Assembly: GCF_018403325.1 (NCBI RefSeq)
Contig: NZ_BOSL01000008.1
Span: 124,001 to 188,000 of the forward strand
From: Paenibacillus vini
GTDB lineage: Bacteria; Bacillota; Bacilli; Paenibacillales; Paenibacillaceae
Length of the DNA: 64,000 bases
Direction of reading: 5' to 3'
Shown here: positions 18,811 through 27,826 of the stretch, piece after piece
Layout of the letters: each line of letters begins with the position of its first letter
Numbering within the stretch: the first letter of the stretch is position 1
Program-made: the position numbers and the translations under genes
The notes under the pieces: model-generated
Seen by the model: the letters and a program-made list of their open reading frames with translations, nothing else
Told to the model about the DNA's origin: nothing
The model's database searches: none

Positions 18811-19704
18811 ATGAGCAAACCCAAATCCAATACTCCAGACTATTCCACCATCGGATTCCGGTTCTCTGAAGCTTCTTCCATGGGTTTATACGAATTATTT
18901 GCCGTAGGCAGGGATTTGATATCCTCCCCCTCTTACCGATGGGAAGGCCAACAGCGGTCCGATGGACCGCTGTTTCTTTTCCAATATACAATATCCGGGA
19001 ACGGGCGCCTTCGAATCGGCAGCAAGGAGCATCTTCTTTCAGCGGAAACCGCGTTTCTGGTAGAAATCCCGGGTGACCATTGTTATTACTTTGCGGAGAA
19101 GGATGAGCCATGGGAATTCATCTTTCTGCTGTTCCGTCCTAACGGCTTATCGGACCACTGGAATGCCATCAAGAGCCGATGCGGCACTATTGTCGCCATC
19201 CCGCGGGAGCATTCTGTCATCCGGACACTGGAACTGATCTACCTGGATGCCAGGGACGGACAACTCCCCGATGCTTTCCGGGCTTCCTCCTCCGTATATC
19301 GTTTTATGATGGAGTTAAGGCGCTTTGCCGACGAATTAGACGGAACCGGGACTCAGCCGGAAGCGATTCGTAAGGCCTTGGATTGGATGGAAAAGCACTA
19401 CGCATCCGTATCCGGAATAGAAGCCATCGCGGAGGCTTCGGGATTGTCCAAGTTCCATTTCATCCGCCGGTTTACCTCTACGGTAGGAATAACCCCTCTT
19501 CAATACCTGACAAAAGTCCGCATCGGTCATGCGATCCGTCTGCTGCGCGAAACCGACCATAGCATAGAGGACATTGCATGTAATGTCGGTTTTTCCGGGG
19601 GCAGTTATTTTATTAAAGTTTTCCATGGTATTGTAGGGTGTTCCCCGGGAGAGTTCAGGAAAGAAAAAAGTCACTTGGCCTTTCACAGGCTTTTCTTCGA
19701 TTGA
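18811..19704 (+). CDS. AraC family transcriptional regulator
   Basis: 297 residues. The N-terminal cupin-like ligand domain (about 20-150, with GNGRLRIGSKEHLL) is followed by two AraC helix-turn-helix motifs at about 195-290: GIEAIAEASGLSKFHFIRRF and SIEDIACNVGFSGGSYFIKVF, ending in the CSPGEFRK signature. Very good AAGGAGGAGA ribosome site. Position right after the GH27 gene suggests it senses the sugar released or imported and activates that gene. It converges on the UvrA-like gene with only 12 bp between. Confidence 0.88.
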   Translation: MSKPKSNTPDYSTIGFRFSEASSMGLYELFAVGRDLISSPSYRWEGQQRSDGPLFLFQYTISGNGRLRIGSKEHLLSAETAFLVEIPGDHCYYFAEKDEPWEFIFLLFRPNGLSDHWNAIKSRCGTIVAIPREHSVIRTLELIYLDARDGQLPDAFRASSSVYRFMMELRRFADELDGTGTQPEAIRKALDWMEKHYASVSGIEAIAEASGLSKFHFIRRFTSTVGITPLQYLTKVRIGHAIRLLRETDHSIEDIACNVGFSGGSYFIKVFHGIVGCSPGEFRKEKSHLAFHRLFFD

Positions 19705-19716
19705 TTTGCGAGATGA

Positions 19717-21972
19717 TTATGCCAAGTATTTCCCCGTAATCGACTGTTCCGCATGGATGATCTGCGAAGGGGTGCCTTCGAATACCACCTGCCCCCCTTT
19801 GCTTCCCCCGTCCGGCCCCATATCGATAATCCAATCCGCTTGGCAGATCACATCCAGGTTATGCTCAATTACGATGACCGTATTGCCTGCATCCACGAGA
19901 CGGTTCATGATCTCCAGAAGGTGGCCGATATCCGACATATGCAGGCCGGTGGTCGGCTCGTCCATCACATAAATGCTGCCCTTCTTATGCAGCTCGCTGG
20001 CCAGCTTGATGCGTTGGCATTCCCCTCCCGATAACGTGCTGAGCGGCTGTCCAAGCGTAATATAGTTCAACCCCACATCACTCATGGCTTGGAGTTTACG
20101 CACAACCTCTTTGAGCTGGAAAAATTCCAACGCCTGCTCCACCGTCATCTCCAGTACTTCCGCAATGGACTTGCCGTTCAACTTGTACTCGAGCACCTCT
20201 TCCTTGAATCGTCTGCCTCCGCATACTTCACATGGCAGCTTCACGCTGTCGAGGAACGCAAGGTCCGTATATACGACGCCAAGCCCTTGGCAATTCTCGC
20301 AAGCCCCCTTGGAGTTGAAGCTGAACAAGCCTTGATTCACCTTGTTTGCGGCAGCAAACGCCTTACGTACGTCATCCATAATCCCTGTGTAGGTCGCAGG
20401 ATTCGAACGTGTTGATACGCCCACTGCCGACTGATCGATGACGATCGCATCCGGATGGCTGCCGAGAAATACTTCGTTAATCAGCGTGCTCTTGCCTGAG
20501 CCGGCGACACCCGTCACGACGGTCAATACGCCGGTTGGAATATCTACACTCACATTCTGTAAATTGTGTAATGTGGCATCCTTGATGGACAGCTTGCCGG
20601 ACGGCTGCCTGCAGTCTTCTTTCAACTGGATCGGCCGCTTCATATAGTTGCCTGTCAGCGTACCCGAATCCAGTAAGTCTTCGTAGCTTCCTTCAAACAC
20701 AATAGTACCGCCGCGGCTGCCGGCGAGAGGCCCGACATCGACGATATGGTCCGCCACTTTGATTACATCCGGATCATGCTCGACGACAATTACGGTATTA
20801 CCCTTGTCACGCAGCTTTTGCAGCAATTCATTTAACCGGTGCACATCGCGGGGATGCAATCCGACACTGGGTTCATCAAAGATGTAAGTGACATCCACCA
20901 GACTGCCGCTCAGGTGCTTCACCATCTTGACGCGCTGTGACTCGCCGCCGGACAAGGTGTCCGTCTCCCGGTCCAGCGTCAGGTAGTCGAGCCCGATATC
21001 GACCAAATGTTGCAGCCGTTCCCCCAGGGACTTAACGATTGGCGCAGCGACAGCGTCGTCAATCTCCCGAATGACGCGAAGCAGCTCGCCGATCTCCATG
21101 GACGCCATCTCCGCAATGTTCCGCCCATGGATTCTGCTGCTCAGCGCGGCCTGACTGAGTCTCGCGCCGCGGCAGCCCGAACAAGGTCCTTCGGAAATGT
21201 ACGGTGCAACCGTTTTTTGCGTTCGCTCCGACTTCGCTTTTAAATCTTGCTTGATATATTTATTGGTGAATTTCTCAATAACGCCTTCTACCGTAATATT
21301 CGTGGCCTTACCGGCAAAATCCATCTTAACTTTTCTGGCTTTGGAGTATAACAGGTGATCCAATTCTTCATCCGTATAATCGCTGAGCTTCTTGTCGAGA
21401 TCGAAGTCTCCCGACTGCACGATCATGTTCCACTCCCATCCGCTTACGGAATAGTCCGGCAGCATTAGAGCCCCATCATTCAGCGACTTGGACATGTCAA
21501 CGGCCTTGCTCATATCAACGCCTAATTTGCGGCCGATTCCGTTACATTCGGGACACATGCCTTGAGGATCGTTAAATGAGAACATGTGCGCTTGTCCGAC
21601 ATAAGGTTTACCCACTCGGGAAAAGAGAAGCCGGAGAATAGGAGAAATATCGGTAATGGTGCCCATTGTGGAATGAGAGCCGCCGCCCAGGCGCTTCTGA
21701 TCCACGATCACAGCCATGCTCAGGTTTTCGATCGCATCCGTATCCGGCTGCGGAACCCGAGGCAGGAATGTACGCACGAACATGCTGAAATTCTCATTCA
21801 GGAGTCGCGTTGATTCCGCGGCGATCGTATCGAATACGATCGAAGACTTGCCGGATCCTGATACTCCCGTAAAAATCGTGATTTTCCGTTTAGGAACTCG
21901 CAAGGATACATTCTTGAGATTGTTCTCCCGGGCACCCGAGATTACGATATACTCCTGATTGGATTGGCTCAT
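19717..21972 (-). CDS. Short UvrA-like ABC ATPase (excinuclease subunit A family, class II)
   Basis: 751 residues, about 200 fewer than housekeeping UvrA, matching the short UvrA2/drug-resistance class. Two ATPase modules are present: Walker A GVSGSGKSS (36-44) and GVAGSGKST, with signatures LSGGESQRV and LSGGECQRI. Zinc-finger cysteines occur as CPEC/CSGC and CENC/CEVC. The full UvrB-binding region of normal UvrA seems reduced. Such proteins occur beside DNA-targeting drug producers and in resistance, where they are thought to clear intercalating drugs from DNA. ATG with GGAAGGAT. A repeat element in the leader (21987-22023) suggests regulation. Confidence 0.88.
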   Translation of the reverse strand: MSQSNQEYIVISGARENNLKNVSLRVPKRKITIFTGVSGSGKSSIVFDTIAAESTRLLNENFSMFVRTFLPRVPQPDTDAIENLSMAVIVDQKRLGGGSHSTMGTITDISPILRLLFSRVGKPYVGQAHMFSFNDPQGMCPECNGIGRKLGVDMSKAVDMSKSLNDGALMLPDYSVSGWEWNMIVQSGDFDLDKKLSDYTDEELDHLLYSKARKVKMDFAGKATNITVEGVIEKFTNKYIKQDLKAKSERTQKTVAPYISEGPCSGCRGARLSQAALSSRIHGRNIAEMASMEIGELLRVIREIDDAVAAPIVKSLGERLQHLVDIGLDYLTLDRETDTLSGGESQRVKMVKHLSGSLVDVTYIFDEPSVGLHPRDVHRLNELLQKLRDKGNTVIVVEHDPDVIKVADHIVDVGPLAGSRGGTIVFEGSYEDLLDSGTLTGNYMKRPIQLKEDCRQPSGKLSIKDATLHNLQNVSVDIPTGVLTVVTGVAGSGKSTLINEVFLGSHPDAIVIDQSAVGVSTRSNPATYTGIMDDVRKAFAAANKVNQGLFSFNSKGACENCQGLGVVYTDLAFLDSVKLPCEVCGGRRFKEEVLEYKLNGKSIAEVLEMTVEQALEFFQLKEVVRKLQAMSDVGLNYITLGQPLSTLSGGECQRIKLASELHKKGSIYVMDEPTTGLHMSDIGHLLEIMNRLVDAGNTVIVIEHNLDVICQADWIIDMGPDGGSKGGQVVFEGTPSQIIHAEQSITGKYLA

Positions 21973-21986
21973 GCTAACATCCTTCC

Positions 21987-22023
21987 GATTGGTTATTAAC
22001 TACTTTACTTAACTACACCAATC
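21987..22023 (-). promoter_or_regulatory. Combined inverted and direct repeats in the leader of the UvrA-like gene
   Basis: On the + strand the order is GATTGGT, TA, TTAACTAC, TTTAC, TTAACTAC, ACCAATC: two 8-bp direct repeats enclosed by a 7-bp inverted repeat. It lies between a possible -10 (TATATT near 22030) and the ribosome site, so it could be an operator. Confidence 0.45.
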
Positions 22024-22041
22024 CATAATATACCATAAATT

Positions 22042-22959
22042 TTATCCTTTTAGGTGCACTCGAATCAGAATATCCTGGTCATGATTTCCGAAACCGGCCC
22101 CATAAATACTCAAACCGCCTATATTGACGGCCTGCTCATCCACTGCGAAACGAAGCGTCCAGAACGGTTCCGATAACTTGATATCCGCTACAGTCACATC
22201 CGACATCCGTTCCCCATCTATAAAGGTTCCTGAAGCATCAATGCGGATCGTCTTCAATAACCCGTATTGATTTACATTTCTGTGCCACCACTTCGGCGTA
22301 TATTTGCCGCGCGCCGCCCTTCCGAAGTCTGCCGGGCTTGTCCATGTTCCTAGGGATATGCCGTTAAACTCGAACCGAATATCCGAAGGCCAGTGATCTC
22401 TCAAGCCGGGCGCTTCCGAAGCAATTTCCATCGAGATTTCAATAGCGTCAGCGACTTCGTCAGGAAGCAAATAATTGGGCGTTTTGTACTCAACATAGCC
22501 TCTTCCGAACCACAGGATCGAAGCGTGAACCCGCTCAGGATCCAGAAAATAGCGCGGATCGTCCCAAACGCCGATTTCCTTCTCAAGCGTGCCTAGCCCG
22601 CAGGTAGGATGAACTTCAAAGGCGGTATAATGACCGACTGAAATGCTCTGTTCCCTGATCTTTGCGTTTCGGCCGGCAGTGGGCAGCTCGATTTCAATCG
22701 TTTTTTGCTTTAGAAAACACAATTTGTGCGTGCCTCCGTTTTGGCGAACCCTGCGGCTGCCAATGAGACCGGCGTCTTCGAGTTTTCGGATGTGCATGGT
22801 AACAATGGATGGGCTTAGCTCCAACTTTCCCGCAATCTCTTTCACATTCATTTCCCTATCGGCAATGAGGTTCATAATTTTCCATCGGACTTCGCTTGCC
22901 AGCGCCTCATATAAGGCCATGAATTGGGGGTCTCCGTTCGCTTTTATCATATTGACCAT
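22042..22959 (-). CDS. ArsR-type HTH regulator with a C-terminal effector domain
   Basis: About 305 residues. The N-terminus is an ArsR winged helix (LYEALASEVRWKIMNLIAD, then ELSPSIVTMHIRKLEDAGLI). The long C-terminal part is beta-rich and contains a repeated FGRG / GISLGTWTSPADFG region of unknown ligand. ATG 22959 is chosen (AAGGAG 4 nt upstream); the first possible start at 22995 has no ribosome site. It is divergent from the GH43 gene and a palindrome lies between (23039-23054), so control of xyloside use is likely. Extended ArsR regulators of this type are frequent near Paenibacillus sugar genes. Confidence 0.8.
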   Translation of the reverse strand: MVNMIKANGDPQFMALYEALASEVRWKIMNLIADREMNVKEIAGKLELSPSIVTMHIRKLEDAGLIGSRRVRQNGGTHKLCFLKQKTIEIELPTAGRNAKIREQSISVGHYTAFEVHPTCGLGTLEKEIGVWDDPRYFLDPERVHASILWFGRGYVEYKTPNYLLPDEVADAIEISMEIASEAPGLRDHWPSDIRFEFNGISLGTWTSPADFGRAARGKYTPKWWHRNVNQYGLLKTIRIDASGTFIDGERMSDVTVADIKLSEPFWTLRFAVDEQAVNIGGLSIYGAGFGNHDQDILIRVHLKG

Positions 22960-23038
22960 CAAACTCCTTAACGCGCATGCACATATTGAAATCACATATA
23001 TATTAATTTAACTGATTTAATATAGAGCATCAACACTG

Positions 23039-23054
23039 GATTATTGAAATAATC
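23039..23054. promoter_or_regulatory. Candidate operator between the ArsR-type regulator and GH43
   Basis: GATTATTGAAATAATC, a perfect 7+7 inverted repeat with GA centre, in the middle of the 174-bp divergent region. Its symmetry fits a dimeric winged-helix repressor. Confidence 0.55.
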
Positions 23055-23133
23055 AACCCGTTGGTGTTTAATTTTCTTATCTCACATGCAAACTGAATTC
23101 ATATATATGTAATTTTAAAGAAGAGGTGTACAA

Positions 23134-24633
23134 ATGAAGTACAATAACCCTGTCATTAAAGGCTTTTACCCTGACCCAAGTGTTTGCAAAGTAAACGATA
23201 CCTATTATCTGGTTTGCAGTACTTTTCAGTATTTCCCCGGCGTACCGATTTTTGAAAGTAAAGACCTGTTGAACTGGACTCAAATCGGGCATTGCTTGAC
23301 TCGAAAAAGCCAGATTCAGCTTGAGACGGTGGGCAGTTCCGGTGGCGTGTTTGCTCCTACCATCCGTTACAATAACGGTCGTTTCTACATGACGACAACC
23401 AATGATACGACCCGTCAGAACTTCTATGTCTGGACTGATAATATTTACGGCGAATGGTCGGATCCGATCCCTGTCGATCAGGGAGGAATCGATCCGGATT
23501 TATATTTTGAGGACGGCAGAACGTATTTCATGAGCAACGGAACAGACGATTTCGGAGTCAACGGAATCGTTCAGTGCGAAATCGAAATTGAAACCGGAAG
23601 CAAATTGACACCTAGCCGTTCCATATGGCAAGGAACCGGCGGGCGTTATTTGGAAAGCCCTCATATGTATAAAATCAACGGCCGATATTACCTGCTGGCA
23701 GCCGAAGGCGGCACCGAATACGGCCATATGGTGACTTATGCCCGGGGAGAATCTCTTTCCGGCCCGTTCGAACCTTATCCGAACAATCCCGTACTGACCA
23801 ATCGTAATTTAGGCGGTTATGAGCTGCAAGGGGTTGGTCACAGTGATCTGATTCAGGACTACGAAGGGAATTGGTGGCTCCTTCATCTCGGCTTCCGGCA
23901 AACCGGCCAGTATCTTACGTATCATCACTTGGGTCGCGAGGTTTTCCTTACCCCGGTTACCTTCGGGGAAGATGGCTGGTTTACGGCAGGCCATAACGGC
24001 ACTACATTGATGAGCTTCGAAACGGATCGGTTCCCTGACGGTATCATCCAACAGGAGAAGAAGTCTTTTACATTCGAGAACACGGATTGGAATCTGGACT
24101 GGTGCTATCTGCGTCATCCGGCTCCGGAAAACTATCTGCTCGAACCCGATAAAGTGACGCTGAAAGGAACCAAATTGACGCTGGATGTTCCTTTGTCCCC
24201 CACATTTATAGGGATTCGTCAAAAAGACTTCAACGCAGTCATTTCATGCGACATCAGCCTAAAGGGCGGCGAAGCCGGAATTACGGTCTATATGGACGAA
24301 AACCACCATTATGATTTGGCCTTGCACAACGGCCCACAAGGATACGAGGTCATCGAGCGGCTTAATGTAGGAGATATCAAATCCGTGGAAAGAGCGATCG
24401 ACCTCGGACAGTGCAATCATGCCACATTGGTAATTAAATCAAACCCTACTCATTATCATTTCTATGTCCGAACGGATGATGGTACGGAGACCTTGCTCGG
24501 AGCTGCACAATCGAGATATCTCTCCTCGGAAGTTGCGGGCGGATTTACAGGGGTCCTTATCGGTTTGTATGCCACGGGAAAAGAACGAGATTGCCATGCG
24601 GCGTTCACACAATTTAGCATCGTGTATTCCTGA
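23134..24633 (+). CDS. GH43 glycoside hydrolase (beta-xylosidase/arabinofuranosidase type)
   Basis: 499 residues. The five-bladed propeller catalytic domain spans about 1-310, with the three acids of the family: Asp14 in FYPDPS, Asp120 in GGIDPDLY and Glu174 in YLESPHMYK. A C-terminal beta-sandwich (about 330-495) is typical of xylosidases. No signal peptide, so it works in the cytoplasm on imported xylo- or arabino-oligosaccharides. GAAGAGGTG ribosome site. Divergent from the ArsR-type regulator and followed by a terminator. Confidence 0.9.
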   Translation: MKYNNPVIKGFYPDPSVCKVNDTYYLVCSTFQYFPGVPIFESKDLLNWTQIGHCLTRKSQIQLETVGSSGGVFAPTIRYNNGRFYMTTTNDTTRQNFYVWTDNIYGEWSDPIPVDQGGIDPDLYFEDGRTYFMSNGTDDFGVNGIVQCEIEIETGSKLTPSRSIWQGTGGRYLESPHMYKINGRYYLLAAEGGTEYGHMVTYARGESLSGPFEPYPNNPVLTNRNLGGYELQGVGHSDLIQDYEGNWWLLHLGFRQTGQYLTYHHLGREVFLTPVTFGEDGWFTAGHNGTTLMSFETDRFPDGIIQQEKKSFTFENTDWNLDWCYLRHPAPENYLLEPDKVTLKGTKLTLDVPLSPTFIGIRQKDFNAVISCDISLKGGEAGITVYMDENHHYDLALHNGPQGYEVIERLNVGDIKSVERAIDLGQCNHATLVIKSNPTHYHFYVRTDDGTETLLGAAQSRYLSSEVAGGFTGVLIGLYATGKERDCHAAFTQFSIVYS

Positions 24634-24685
24634 TTCAATATTTAATGTGGTGAATTAACATCATTTATAATAAGCAGGTAAAGCA

Positions 24686-24712
24686 AAAAGCCGCGGATAT
24701 CGCGGCTTTTGT
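24686..24712. terminator. Bidirectional terminator between GH43 and the DUF1349 gene
   Basis: AAAAGCCGCG, loop GATAT, CGCGGCTTTT: perfect 10-bp stem with T-runs in both directions between convergent genes. Confidence 0.88.
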
Positions 24713-24725
24713 TCGTCTTGTTCAT

Positions 24726-25331
24726 TTATTCTTCTGTCGGATCGGTACGGAGGTCTTGATCCGGTTCTGTAAAATCCCAACGGGTAAAGGTAACCTCGAG
24801 TCCATCCCGGGTTGGAGAGCAGGCAAACGGTCCCGCCTGATTCCCTGCTGGATAAGGGAACCGGGCTACGCGAATGGTGCGCCAGGCATGAAGCCGCGTA
24901 CGTGCGCGGATGATCACCGCGTCCTTCATAATCGAAGCGCGAAGCGTAACCTCTTCCCCGGCCCATTCCGGCACGGCGGCAAGCGACCAATCGGAATAAC
25001 CGTCGGTTACGACGGCGGAAAGCTGCGGAATTCCGTCATTGATTTCAATGCCCGCTTTAATCCATTGGCCCGGGCCATGATACAAGAGGATGCCTGCCTG
25101 ATCATACAACTCCGTGAAGGAAGAGAGTTGGAACGAGACTTCCACTGCCTTGTCTTTACTCCAATCCGCCAACAAAGCGGCCCCATCCTCATACTCAAAA
25201 CCATAAAAAGTCTTTTTCCAGAAGTCTCTTCCCTTTTCGGGCACCACCTTCAAGAATTGATCTTCTATCCGGGCAGACAAGGGCTTATTGAGCCATTCCC
25301 CCGCCTCCCAATCCATTTTCTTAATCATCAT
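24726..25331 (-). CDS. DUF1349 concanavalin-like protein
   Basis: About 201 residues of the DUF1349 beta-sandwich family (LamG/concanavalin-like), with typical DQAGILLYHGPGQWIKAGIE and DGYSDWSLAAVPEW segments. B. subtilis YesU, in a rhamnogalacturonan cluster, belongs to a similar group; a sugar-binding role is plausible but unproven. ATG 25331 is preferred because AAGGAG lies 9 nt upstream; the ATG at 25352 encodes that site within its first codons. Last gene of the ROK-MFS-DUF1349 operon, 28 bp after the transporter. Confidence 0.82.
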   Translation of the reverse strand: MMIKKMDWEAGEWLNKPLSARIEDQFLKVVPEKGRDFWKKTFYGFEYEDGAALLADWSKDKAVEVSFQLSSFTELYDQAGILLYHGPGQWIKAGIEINDGIPQLSAVVTDGYSDWSLAAVPEWAGEEVTLRASIMKDAVIIRARTRLHAWRTIRVARFPYPAGNQAGPFACSPTRDGLEVTFTRWDFTEPDQDLRTDPTEE

Positions 25332-25359
25332 AGTTTTGAACTCCTTAATCAAAGATAGA

Positions 25360-26598
25360 TTAAATTAATTCCCCGCGCTTTTTCAAATAACGATATAAAA
25401 TACAACCGCAGACGGAACATAAAAGAGCACATAAGGCAATAAATCCGTACCCCGCCTGCAGCCCTCGCAGCAATCCGTTGGCATTACCCACCCCATACAT
25501 TTTTTTCACAATTTCGATGACAAATCCGATAACGTAGTTGCCGATCACACTGCCCAGTCCCATTAACGTGACCGTAAAAGTAATCGCGGTGTCGCTTCCG
25601 CGCGGGTAACGTTTTGCAATAAAGGCCATAACGGTCGGATAAATCATGGCAATCCCAATCCCTGCCGCCGCAAACAGGAAAGACCACGATTCTCCCCCGA
25701 CAATAGCGGCAAATGTACAAAGCGCAGACAGGCCGGAGAATATAATTAGGGAAAACGTAAATCCGATTTTATCGGTTACAGGCCCCAAGAAGAGTCTGGC
25801 AAGAGCGAATAGAAGGAAAAAGGCGGACAGCATACCCGAGGCTTTTACGGTGTCCCAGTGGTATGCTTTTTCCAGGAAATTGACCAGCCAGCCCCCTACA
25901 GCCAATTCGGATACAACGCCAAACGAGAGAATGAGCACCATCCACCACAATGCAGGATCTCTCATCAATTCCTTTAGGGGAGTCCGGCTCTCATTCGCAA
26001 GATCATCTCCAGGAAAAGTACTGCGCAGGGCAGTCAGGATCGGAAGCAAAGATAATGAAAGCATGACCAGATACATTCCGCGCCAATCCAGCGCATGACC
26101 GAATACTTGAACCGACATGACTCCTGTTGCAATCAAAGGCGCGACCGTGGAACTTAATCCGTAGAAGGCATGAGATAAATTCATCATGGTTCCCGTATTC
26201 TTGACAAAGATCCGTGCTCCCAGAATAGCCAATGCAATTTCGAGCATCCCGTTTCCGATATACATCAAAAAATAGGAAGCGGAAAACAGCGGGTACGTAT
26301 GCGATATGAAGATAAATACGCCTGAAATCAGCATGGAGGCAAAAGACAGAATACTTGCGGCTTTGATCCCCCATTTTCTAACCAATACAGCGGTAAACGA
26401 GCAGGCTATCAGATAACCCAATGCGTTCAAAGATAACAGACTGCCCAATTGCTCTTCATTTAAATGGAAATCAAATTGAATCCTTGGAATGGCAGGTCCT
26501 TTAATATTCTCCGAGATCCCAAAAATGATAAATCCCAGAAAGATGGTAGCCAGTTGCATAGCATAGATCTTATTAAATTTTTTGGATGTTTGCTTCAA
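25360..26598 (-). CDS. MFS sugar transporter (FucP/GlcP-like)
   Basis: 412 residues with about 12 membrane helices, resembling the sugar:proton symporters of the FucP/GlcP branch. Features are IFGISENIKGPAIPRIQ at the first helix, LVRKWGIKAA after helix 2 and GPVTDKIGFT at the second motif-A position. Start is TTG at 26598 with AGGAGG, a clear case. It lies in an operon with a ROK repressor 44 bp upstream and a DUF1349 protein downstream; together with the nearby GH43 it suggests uptake of a plant-derived sugar or short oligosaccharide. Confidence 0.85.
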   Translation of the reverse strand: MKQTSKKFNKIYAMQLATIFLGFIIFGISENIKGPAIPRIQFDFHLNEEQLGSLLSLNALGYLIACSFTAVLVRKWGIKAASILSFASMLISGVFIFISHTYPLFSASYFLMYIGNGMLEIALAILGARIFVKNTGTMMNLSHAFYGLSSTVAPLIATGVMSVQVFGHALDWRGMYLVMLSLSLLPILTALRSTFPGDDLANESRTPLKELMRDPALWWMVLILSFGVVSELAVGGWLVNFLEKAYHWDTVKASGMLSAFFLLFALARLFLGPVTDKIGFTFSLIIFSGLSALCTFAAIVGGESWSFLFAAAGIGIAMIYPTVMAFIAKRYPRGSDTAITFTVTLMGLGSVIGNYVIGFVIEIVKKMYGVGNANGLLRGLQAGYGFIALCALLCSVCGCILYRYLKKRGELI

Positions 26599-26642
26599 AC
26601 TGTAATCCTCCTAAATCAATCAGCGGGTTACAAAAATCTACA

Positions 26643-27671
26643 CTATCTTCTCTCCACCAATTGCAAACGAAAAGTTAAACTTTCCAAAGTAATGGCTATA
26701 ATTCCGGTTAAATACTCGTCTTGCGTATTGTTCTTTATTAAGAGACTCGGCATATGCTCTTCTGGAATATATTGAAGACAACCCTTTATCAATTCCTCCG
26801 ACATGGAAGGATGCGTTAAATCCCCGGTGATGGCAACAGAAACCGGGTTGATGATCGTGATAATCGAACTTAACAGTTTGGCTGCCAATGCAATAAAGTC
26901 ATCTTTATTATGCAGTCGTTCCAATTGCTCTTCCCGCGTAATTCCAAAGGGGAAATAGGAAATTTCGCCTGCAAAGTTGGTATTCCCGGTGACCATACGT
27001 CCGTTTACAATAAAACCTGCGCCGGGATAATGATTCTTGGGAAAAGTGACAATAGCAAACGTCTTATCTTCCTCAAAATTTTGCAGATTATAGAACCCAT
27101 AAACCGTCAGATTCATGTCATTTTCTATAATGACGTCTATGTTGTATTTTTCTTCAAGCCGCGGACCCAAAGGTTCACCTGCCAGAGGAGCCACATCGCA
27201 AATTCCGATGATTCCTTGATGGGCAACTCCCGGGATACCAATCCCGATCGCTTTTATGTTGTGATATTTAACCGTGAATTCCTCGATCAACTGATCAATG
27301 GTTTCAACATCAATGAAATCCAAGCTTCTTGTCCCCTCTTCCATTTTCTCGCCAAGTAAATTGACGAGCGCATAAACTATTGAATGAAGGCCTCCTTCCG
27401 TTTTTACCAATAAACAAAGAACATACGCATAATCGGCGTTGAACATGTACTGTCTGGCCGGACGTCCGCCGCTCGATTCTTCCAGTTCTCTCTCCAGAAC
27501 CTCCCCGCTTTGCACCAGTTCATTAAGGATCGTGCCGCAAGTAGCGACACTTAATCGCGTCATATTCGCAATGGAAGCCTTCGTCCCCGTACCAACGGCC
27601 TTCAATGTGTTCTTCACTAACTCAACATTGATCTTTTTCACTTGCAGCGTATTATGGGTTGTCGGATTCAC
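26643..27671 (-). CDS. ROK family transcriptional regulator (XylR/NagC-like)
   Basis: About 342 residues. The winged helix is at about 15-70 (NTLKAVGTGTKASIANMTR, then SVATCGTILNELVQ), followed by a ROK/actin-like sugar-binding domain (AIGIGIPGV, IIENDMNL). The zinc-binding CxCGxxGC motif of true ROK kinases is not visible, as in many regulators. GTG 27671 with AAAGGA 9 nt upstream is chosen; GTG 27692 lacks a ribosome site. First gene of the ROK-MFS-DUF1349 operon, with a perfect palindrome directly downstream of its promoter, so autoregulation and induction by the transported sugar are likely. Confidence 0.85.
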   Translation of the reverse strand: MNPTTHNTLQVKKINVELVKNTLKAVGTGTKASIANMTRLSVATCGTILNELVQSGEVLERELEESSGGRPARQYMFNADYAYVLCLLVKTEGGLHSIVYALVNLLGEKMEEGTRSLDFIDVETIDQLIEEFTVKYHNIKAIGIGIPGVAHQGIIGICDVAPLAGEPLGPRLEEKYNIDVIIENDMNLTVYGFYNLQNFEEDKTFAIVTFPKNHYPGAGFIVNGRMVTGNTNFAGEISYFPFGITREEQLERLHNKDDFIALAAKLLSSIITIINPVSVAITGDLTHPSMSEELIKGCLQYIPEEHMPSLLIKNNTQDEYLTGIIAITLESLTFRLQLVERR

Positions 27672-27703
27672 GGCGGCATGTCCTTTCTTCACGAGTTATT
27701 AAA

Positions 27704-27720
27704 ACACTTATAATAAGTGT
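27704..27720 (-). promoter_or_regulatory. Candidate ROK operator
   Basis: ACACTTATAATAAGTGT, perfect 7-bp arms around TAA. It starts 2 bp downstream of the -10 element of the ROK operon and 33 bp before the start codon. Confidence 0.6.
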
Positions 27721-27721
27721 G

Positions 27722-27749
27722 ATTTTAAAGGAAAATGAGCAAATGTCAA
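27722..27749 (-). promoter_or_regulatory. Promoter of the ROK-MFS-DUF1349 operon
   Basis: Minus strand TTGACA (27744-27749), 16 bp, TAAAAT (27722-27727). Confidence 0.6.
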
Positions 27750-27752
27750 GCA

Positions 27753-27778
27753 AAAATCCCCTTCGAAAAGGGGATTTT
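27753..27778 (-). terminator. Terminator after the DinB gene
   Basis: AAAATCCCC / GGGGATTTT stem (9 bp, extendable) with T-runs; 48 bp past the DinB stop and just upstream of the ROK -35. Confidence 0.8.
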
Positions 27779-27826
27779 CATTGGAACTGTATGGAGCTAA
27801 ATTTGTAAAGGCTGTCTCTTAGCTAA

